Shown: positions 56,920-64,000 of the stretch, piece after piece
How positions within the stretch are numbered: position 1 is the stretch's first letter
How the letters are laid out: each line of letters starts with the position of its first letter
Origin: Protopterus annectens
Lineage: Eukaryota; Chordata; Ceratodontiformes; Protopteridae
Length of the DNA stretch: 64,000 nt
Assembly: GCF_019279795.1 (NCBI RefSeq)
Contig: NC_056733.1
Span: 1,425,312,121 to 1,425,376,120 of the forward strand
Direction of reading: 5' to 3'
Made by a program: the position numbers and the translations under genes
The notes under the pieces: model-generated
The model's input: the letters and a program-made list of their open reading frames with translations, nothing else
Database searches by the model: none
What the model was told of the DNA's origin: nothing

Positions 56920-59640
56920 TAGGAGTCTAAACCAGAAACTGCACTCGCTGGGAACAGTCCTCACCTTGAAAAATGCTGACATGTGTGCAGTCACTAAGAC
57001 CTAGTTTACGGCTGTGGAGAGCACCCCACCTATACCAGGTTACATTTCCTTCCACACATTCAAACAACAAACTGAAGTCATGAGAACTGAAGGAGGCGGT
57101 GTATCAATATTCATTAAAGATAAATACACCTCTAGATAGGTTAAACAGCACAATTCCTTTGAATTACTTCAGGTGCAATTGACTTAAGTAAGACCCCTCT
57201 TCAGGTCATTGCCAGCTATAGGACCTCCTCCATGAATCAGGACATCCATTCAACTTACTTGGATCTACTTGAGTCAATCAAGATACAACCAAACACCCTG
57301 GTTTTGGGTGACTTTAATCACCCATCCATTGACTGGGTAAATTATACATGTTCTAGCTCACTTGCTCAAAGGTTCCTGGACTTTGTTAACTTCAGTGCCT
57401 TGGACCAGCTGTTTGACACACTCACAAGGGGCTCAAATGTCCTGGATATGGTGCTCACTAACATTGGGGACCCCTGCACCACCCCAGGTGTGTGGCCATC
57501 CCTGGTGAGATCTGACCACAAATCAGTCTCGCTAGAAGTAACTATAACACAAGTCCCCCCTTAGCAACAACTAGACTAAAAAACTTCTCCAAGGCCAATT
57601 ACAACCTCTTACGTGACAGCATAAATAGCTTCATAGCCCCTCCCTCACTGATGGAACAGACATTTATGCTGAGTTATACACCAATGCTTTACACAAGCAA
57701 CTGTACAATTGTATTGACTCTGCCATACCTGAAAGAACTAAAGCAAGATTTTCAAGGGAAAAAAACTGCCTGGTGGATAACTGCCATTAATAGACTATAC
57801 AATAGGAGAAAGAAATTGCTGTCTAAGAGTAGGAAGGAATGGTCTCAAAACTGGAAATACTCCCGCCTCAACTTAAACAAGCAAATAAGATTCCTAGTGA
57901 ATTCCTCCAAAGCTAACTACGTATCCAAATTAGCTTCCCTAACTAAGGATAACCATAAGGTGTTCTTTAGTTACATCCGTAACCTCAAATGTAAGGCCTG
58001 GGTTTGCACTGAACTTATAGTTAATGGTACTAAATATACAGAACCTGAGGATATAGCAAACCTGCTGGTTGACAGGTTCAGTGAAAACTTCACTTACCTG
58101 CCCCTGCCATATATACCCCAAAACATTCCCTAACACCTGTCTCCCACCTAGTATCTCCAAGGAGATGGTCTTAAACTCCCTCCCCAAGGCCAAAAACACA
58201 GCATCTGTGGTACCAGACAGCATCTCGTGCTATGTTCTACATGGGTTAAAACAGGAATTAACATCACCATTGGGCACACTTTTCGGTCACAGCCTAAGCA
58301 CTGGATTCATCCCCAGTGGAATGGAAAACAGCTACTGTCATCCCTTTGCACAAAGGGGGTACATCCACAGACCCCGAGAACTATAGACCCATTAGACTGA
58401 CCAGCCTTATCTGCAAGCCCATGGAACAAATCATCATGGACCTTATTAACAAAGATATAGGAAATCTCCAAATGCTCAACCCCACCCAGTTTGGCTTTGT
58501 CAAGGGGTGATGATGCCTGTTAAACTTGGTGGACTTCTTTGAGACTGTCACCAAAGCTCAAGGCGAGGGCAAATCTGTGCATACAGCCTACCTAGACTTA
58601 GTGAAGGCCTTTGACACAATTTCTCACTCAGACATCATTAATAAACTCACCGAGCTGGGTATCAACCCCTATATTGTCAGGTGGGTTGCAAACTGACTCA
58701 CTGATAGAACTCATACAGTCAAAATAGGGGACTCCACCTCCTCTGGCAGGCCCGTAACTAGTGGTGTTCCACAGGGATTGGTTCCTGGACCCCTACTGTT
58801 CAGAATCTATTTCTCCAAAGTACAGGCTAAAACTGAAGGACTGTAGCTGACAAAGTTTGCTGATGACTGCAAATTGGGAGCGATCATTGAAATCTCTAGT
58901 GATGTCAATGTCCTTTGAAAAAGTCTTGCACAGACTAATGACTGGTGCCAAAGTCATGGTCTTACACTTAATGCAAAAAAAATGCATTAACATCCCCTTT
59001 GGCAAGGGTGATGTTCCTGCAAACTACCACATCAATAACAATACCCAAAGCACACAGTCAGTGGTGAGAGATCTGAGGACACAGGTCAGCAGCAACCTTA
59101 ACTTCAATCACAATGTCTCATAAGAAGGGCATTTTATATTGCTCATCTCATAAGTAAGGGCATTGCCTCCAGAAAAAAAGAGGTTATAACCCCCCTGTAT
59201 TCTTTCCTCGTCAGGGCAATAATAGAGTATAATGCTTCCTTTGGTATGTTCCGTTCCGAACACCTGCAGCAAGTGGAGAGACCACAAAGGTTCCTTACAA
59301 AAGAAAATTCAGGGTCTTCAAGGTCTTATGCAGACAGACTAAAATCATTGTCACTTTACTCTGTGTCATACAGACTGTTCAGAGGTGAACTGTGCCTTGC
59401 ATGTAGAGCAATCACTGACTCAGCTTTAATGAAAATGCTGCACATTCGCAAGTCAAATGGCACACGGGTCACTCACTCAAATTACCTTAACCTGATATGT
59501 GACATCAACAGAACTTGCTGAAGAGACAATTTTGTCTCACAGAAGTTGCCCACCTTTGGAACAAGCTTCCTATTCATGTTAAACAAACTCATTGTTGACT
59601 CTATTTAAGTGTAATTTGATTGATTGGATGGGTAACCAGA
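56920..59640 (+). pseudogene. CR1 ORF2: endonuclease and reverse transcriptase, broken
   Basis: Endonuclease: 57060-57150 TEVMRTEGGGVSIFIKDKYTS, 57232-57564 NTLVLGDFNHPSIDW, GSNVLDMVLTNI and PSLVRSDHKSVSL (GDFN and SDH boxes intact). Linker: 57840-58000 LNKQIRFLVNSSKANYVSKL. RT: 58316-58510 WKTATVIPLHKGGTSTDPENYRPIRLTSLICK and FGFVKG; 58590-58680 AYLDLVKAFDTISHSDII; SGVPQGLVPGPLLF; FADD at 58856-58867. C-terminal: 59246-59521. Known: the protein nicks target DNA and copies the LINE RNA. At least six interruptions. Confidence 0.85.
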
Positions 59641-59812
59641 AATTCACCACTGGGGTTCCACCTGTGTCCCTCTTGGACAGAGGCAGTAGGTGCTGCTTTC
59701 AATGTCTGCTTGAACCAGACACACTTAGAAACACAGGTTGAATTTGGCTAGGCTTGTAAGGGTTCTGGGACCATTACCCTATTAACCTCCTATGATCATA
59801 TGATCCTATGAA

Positions 59813-60714
59813 CTATCAAGATGTGGCAATTATATTATCTAGGCGAAGAAAAAATGTGGCTTCACCTGACAAAGTAATAATCTGAAACGTATTCAAGATT
59901 TACCCTTAGCAGTTAAAAAACCCATACAGAAGTTAGCTCTGTTCTATGCATATTTAATAAGTAAAGGATAAATGCTTCAAATATGTTACCCTACTACTCT
60001 AGTCTTCTCATACCAGGGTAACAGGTACCATATTTCTTTGTTTGCAGAGGCTAAAACAATTTTTAAATACCTTTTTTGACTTCAAACCCGACTGATCTTT
60101 TTAATTCCTTATATCTGTTAGTTATAATTACCTACAATTGCCTTCTGAGTTGAGCAGAACTTGTATGCTCGTTGTATGACTTTCATGCATGGTTGTCTGC
60201 CTTCTGCTTTGCACTGCTAGAGACTTCTGTTTGTCACCATGATGGATCCTGACTCTGTAGTTTTACCTCCATGACCGTAACTACGACATATTGTAGCATG
60301 TTAAGCTGGACCCAGTAGGATGTGTCTGGATCAATTGACCCTCTTTACTGGATACTCCTCTCAAACATAACTACTTTGTTTCACACTATGGTACGACAGA
60401 GGTGTTTTATCTTTGTACTTTCAATTCAGAGCATACATTTTAAATAACTTTAGTTCTGACAACTGCAAACGTGATCATTTTACTTTATATTTGTTAGCAA
60501 TTTTAATATCTGATTCAACAAGTTAGACTTGCTGTAAATATTGTAATTACTGTGTTCACAACATTAAATATTTCTAGATTTAGTTCTATTCAGCTTTATT
60601 TGGTCAAGACTAAGCTCAATTCTAACTTGTCTTAGCTGAATTGAATTGAGTTAAAGGAGCTTTAATCAGTTACTCATACAACTGCATTTATTATATTTCA
60701 TAATATATATATAT
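59813..60714. other. Spacer, nothing recognised
   Basis: AT-rich. The words CACCTGACAAAG, AATCTGAAACG near 59865-59895 resemble hairpin tails of retroelements, but no element is assigned. Confidence 0.4.
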
Positions 60715-61210
60715 ATCTTACAGAACTATTTAATGTTCGATTAAATGAGCATTTCCTGGAGGACCTATAGGAATGTGCCTGCGTCTCCATGCCAGGCCTA
60801 AACATATGTCGAGTGGCATGGGAAGTCACACCTGGATCAGGTGGAGGATGGACAGCAGACCTCCTACATGGCACATCACCCACACTTTGGCTATGACCAG
60901 AGTCAACAGGCAGTAAAGCCACAGTAACCACACTTCCCTGAGCAAGTGTCTCACACTTCACCTGTCCAATATCTGAGGTCTAACTAGAATGGGTTGGTGT
61001 AGGCCTACTGGCTGTGTCCGATGGAACTATAGGGGATGGCTGAATGTCAACCTCAGTGTCAGATTCAGCCTCTGCACCCCCCAACTGTGCCTCAGGCCAC
61101 CATCATCATCATCAGGGTCTCATGATACTCTGAAATCAGGTGGTAAGAGTCCTACACTTCCACTGTCAGGATCACTTGTGGTAATAAACAACAAACACAG
61201 AAAATAAATT
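60715..61210 (-). other. Unassigned GC-richer stretch with a long minus-strand open frame
   Basis: Minus-strand reading from about 61085 to 60710 gives AEAESDTEVDIQPSPIVPSDTASRPTPTHSS, one stop, then TSDIGQVKCETLAQGSVVTVALLPVDSGHSQSVGD and on to 60720. Acidic and S/T/P-rich, no catalytic motif. GC content is well above the AT-rich neighbourhood. It could be a decayed exon of a DNA-transposon accessory protein or of an unknown gene. No function assigned. Confidence 0.25.
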
Positions 61211-61726
61211 AATACCGACACCACTAAAGTCAAATGTATACTAACAAATGAGCAGTGGTGCCACTACTACAGATAGTACAGCAATATACACAACAGTCCT
61301 GACACCCACATCACACATATGGATAAAAATATATATTTCCTTGAACTGCTCATCACTACTGACAAAAAAATATTTCCCTTACCATGTGCAAATGATGCTA
61401 TGCTTCCCATAGATGATGGTCCTGGAAGAATCTAAGCAAAAGGTAAGGACAACATCCTCACAATTAACAGTAACACAGAGGGTTAAAACGTTTTGCCATT
61501 TACATGTCCATTAACGATAATTTTAACAAGAGCTTAGATGACAAGTCCAACCTAAGCCCATGTGTAATTAATCAGAATGTGTTGTTAGTTATACCAATCT
61601 ACAACCCCCCAAAACGTATTTATTGTTAAACCAGACGTATGTATTTCTGTCAGTATTTTACTATACAAAAGTATTTAACAATTGAGATACATAAGCTTAC
61701 CTGGAAGCTCCTCTGGGACATACCTA
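61211..61726. other. Spacer before the monomer array
   Basis: No gene or repeat recognised. Confidence 0.4.
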
Positions 61727-62340
61727 ATCCAGACCTTATCTAAACAATCCTACCTTGGTTTGTGATTCACTGTGGAGTTGACTGGTAAGAGAAGTTTTAT
61801 TTGAATTTATATTTTATTTTTTATTACAGTTTTTCACTGTTTGTAGGAAGGAAGGGATAGCTTGTAGACAGGAAGATTCACTTTGATTTATATTTTGTTG
61901 TTTAACCTTTAATTTTCACTGTTGGTTGTTAGAAAGGGATAGGTTTTAGAAAGGCAAGCTCTAGCCATCCCAAGGGGCCTAGTCAGCTATAAATTCACAT
62001 AGACTGCAGAGAGAGAAATCCAGAACTTATCCAAACAATCCTACATTGGTTTGTGATTCAGTATGGAGTTGACTGGTAAGAGAAGTTTTATTTGAATTTA
62101 TATTTTATTTTTCATCACTGTTTTTCACTGTTTGTAGGAAGGAAGGGATAACTTTTTAGACAGGAAGATTCACTTTGATTTATATTTTGTTGTTTTACCT
62201 TTAATTTTCACTGTTGGTTGTTAGAAAGGGATAGGTTTTAGACAGGCAAGCTCTCGCCACTCCATGGAGCCTAGTAAGCTATAAAGTCACATAGACTGCA
62301 GAGAGGACAATCCAGAGCTTATATAAACAATCCTATCTTG
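61727..62340 (+). repeat. Tandem 291-bp monomers at the 5' end of a LINE
   Basis: Monomer starts (ATCCAGA-CTTAT) lie at 61727, 62018 and 62310, periods of 291 and 292 bp; the third is partial. Copies 1 and 2 differ at few positions (AATCCTACCTTGG/AATCCTACATTGG, GATAGCTTGTAGACAGG/GATAACTTTTTAGACAGG). The last unit runs into TTATATAAACAATCC, a TATA-like word, and then a unique leader to the ORF1 ATG at 62623. Inference: promoter monomers, as in some mammalian L1 families. Confidence 0.8.
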
Positions 62341-64000
62341 GTTTGTGATTTATTGATCTTTTCTGTTAAAAAGAAGTGCCCCTGCAAGCAATAGTGAGCA
62401 GAAGCAACTGCGCGCATTCGCACGTGACATAAAGGAATTACAGCATTTGTCTGACTCTCAGAACTTGTACGGTCAGCACAACTTTACTGTACTTACTTTA
62501 ATATATAGTTGTATATTGCTTGTGTGATTTTTGTCATAGAAGTTGATTTAAGTTCTCTTTGAATTCTGTGGTTACTGATTTTGATTATTCTTTTATTTTA
62601 TTTTATTCATTTGAAGCTGAACATGAATTCCTTAAATGAGTGTTCAATTAATGATTTGCTAAAGCACAAATATCTTGTACAGTGTAATAAATGCTATGCA
62701 TATTTAAAGATAGCACTGGTGATCTGTGTTCTTCATGTCAAAAGATGGATGATTTGCTTATCATTATCAGAAGTAAATCTAGCCTTACTGATGATGATTG
62801 CACTTGTGCAATTGGCACGGCTTGAACTGTTGATTCATATATTAATGATTGCACTGGTGAGAGTATGTGCATGGTGGTGCAGCGGTTAGCGTTGTCACCT
62901 CACAGCAAAAGGTTCTCCCGTTCAATTCTCGGCTGGAGCGCCTTCTGTGTGGAGTCTGCATGTCCTCCCCGTGGCCAGCTGACGATAAAGACATGCAGGT
63001 AGGCCCGAGCGTTAATGGGTGTGCCTTCTTTGAAGGTTGGGTATTGGGCTGGCAACTTGGCACCGTAAAAATCCACTGCCAATCATGAGCGGACTGGAGT
63101 TCCGCTGTGGCAACCCCTAACCGGGACAAGGTGAAAGACAAAGAACAAATAGGGCAAGTTTAGGAAATGATGTGTCTATTTTCTGTAAACATCATTCAAC
63201 CCCTATTAAACAATACAATGCCCCTGACAACTTTGGAATTCTGGATGCAAGTATTCAGCAATCTGAGGATTCAGAGTGTTTAGAAGGAAACAAAAAAAGG
63301 AAGAAGTTCACAACAAATAACAAGGAAGAAAAAGAAGCTGATTAATGTCTGTAAAGTAAAGAGAACACGTACTAAGGACACTGCTTTGTTATGTAACACA
63401 ACAGATTACAGGGAACAATAACATTTTTTCTATCAGAACACCTTCAGTCTACAGAAAAAGGCATAATTTTTTCAAAAGAGAAGCTTGAAAAAACATGGAA
63501 GGATTGAAGAACATTACTGTAAGAAAAAAAGAAGAGAAAGACAGATGTTGACTACATGACTCCAGTTGTGGATGTACAAAGCAGATGGATGAGAATTTAA
63601 TACGGAATGAAAACAGTGCGATTAATAAGATTAATGGTGATGATCATTCCTTTGTATCAACTGATAGAGCAGATATTACTGCATTAGAAGTTGAAGATTG
63701 TTCAGATCTGGTCAGAAAAGATATTCTTGTAATTAGAGATTCAGTTATCAGAGGAACTGATACTGATATCTGCAGAGAGGATAATGAGCACTGAGTAGTG
63801 TTATGCCTGCCAGGAGTAAAAATGGAAGATGTGAGACAAGCCTTGGAGTGCCTTAATATAAGGAAGTACGCATCTGTTTTTTATTCATGTCGGTACAAAT
63901 GATCTCATCCACAAGGACTCTGACTGTTAGTCAGGAACTTACAGTCCTCTTAGATAGTATACCTAAGTGTTAGAACTAAGTTTTCACAAATCACATATAG
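62341..64000 (+). mobile_element. LINE with zinc-binding and SGNH-esterase ORF1, continues past the window
   Basis: ORF1 ATG at 62623: MNSLNECSINDLLKHKYLVQ, then CNKC, and after a +1 shift LCSSC (two cysteine pairs, PHD-like, as in CR1-type ORF1). A V-SINE at 62869-63139 interrupts it. Then come FGILDASIQQSEDSECLEGN and a basic linker (KKRKK). The esterase starts at 63698 with DILVIRDSVIRGTDTDI (block I, GDS changed to RDS) and after another shift VFIHVGTNDLIHKDSD at 63880-63935 (block III intact). The rest is outside the window. The sequence differs from the CR1 family above, so it is a separate CR1/L2-group LINE. Confidence 0.75.
62869..63139 (+). mobile_element. V-SINE (DANA/HE1-like) inserted in LINE ORF1
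   Basis: GGTGGTGCAGCGGTTAGCG head, TCTGTGTGGAGTCTGCATGTC core, and CCGCTGTGGCAACCCCTAAC with CCGGGACAAGGTGAAAGAC at the end; collinear with 42071-42353. Target duplication is not obvious here. It interrupts the LINE reading, so it is younger than the LINE. Confidence 0.88.

Larger units (their letters stand above)
55731..59812 (+). mobile_element. CR1 LINE, near full-length
   Basis: About 4.1 kb: a 5' leader, ORF1 (55941-56858) with zinc-binding and SGNH-esterase parts, ORF2 (about 56920-59640) with endonuclease and reverse transcriptase, a short 3' UTR (GGCTAGGCTTGTAAGGGTT), and the terminal 8-mer repeats (CCTATGATC-type) ending at 59812. It shares all parts with the minus-strand copy at 42690-46004. 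Each ORF has stops, so it is inactive, but the order and length look complete. The 5' boundary is approximate. CR1 insertions usually have no clear target duplication and none is seen here. Confidence 0.85.

Noticed and set aside
60698-60720. Short (TA)n as a microsatellite feature
   Set aside because: Too short to be worth listing.
61727-62340. CRISPR-like array
   Set aside because: Units of 291 bp are contiguous without spacers and the genome is eukaryotic.

Overview
This is a repeat-packed piece of a vertebrate nuclear genome with one recognisable host gene. The repeat mixture is CR1, L2-like, L1-clade, Rex1-like and Penelope-like elements, V-SINEs of the DANA/HE1 type, a tRNA-Ala SINE and several small TIR elements. 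The host gene encodes a LEAP2 whose mature peptide looks tetrapod-like. Together these suggest a lobe-finned vertebrate with an expanded genome. A lungfish fits best and an amphibian is not excluded; this is inference, because no search was possible.

Layout. 1-15000: an L2-like fragment, a Penelope-like element split by a minus-strand CR1, a minus-strand Rex1-like LINE, an AT-rich L1-clade LINE split by a TTAA-flanked element, and a minus-strand L2-like LINE. 15000-24240: a second L2-like subfamily (L2-B), rearranged minus-strand L1 copies carrying CR1 tails, a fold-back element, and a TIR element with an internal TTAGGG-rich minisatellite. 24240-39833: an L2-like copy, then an old L1 (L1-B) containing a near full-length L1 (L1-A). 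L1-A itself carries a TIR element, a CR1 tail and an LTR-type fossil. 39834-46004: spacer, a tRNA-Ala SINE, a V-SINE with a 20-bp target duplication, and a minus-strand CR1.

46005-55080: the LEAP2 locus on the plus strand. Three coding exons (47854-47916, 48544-48686, 52938-52992) encode an 86-residue prepropeptide: signal peptide, RLKR processing site, and a 46-residue mature peptide with the exact LEAP2 cysteine spacing. Upstream lie a TATA box and a DR1 (HNF4-type) site. The 4.25-kb second intron has been enlarged by a V-SINE, MIR-like repeats and a TIR element.

55080-64000: an L1-type ORF1 fragment, a near full-length CR1 (zinc-binding and SGNH-esterase ORF1, endonuclease, reverse transcriptase), an unassigned stretch, and the 5' end of another LINE. 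That last LINE starts with tandem 291-bp monomers, carries a V-SINE in its ORF1, and runs off the window.

The most notable points are the LEAP2 gene, a four-copy TIR family sharing GGGTSTATATTA ends with about 9-bp target duplications, a SINE whose tail matches a LINE in the same window, and the monomer-type 5' region before the last LINE. All mobile-element reading frames appear broken. Family names rest on motif recognition only.
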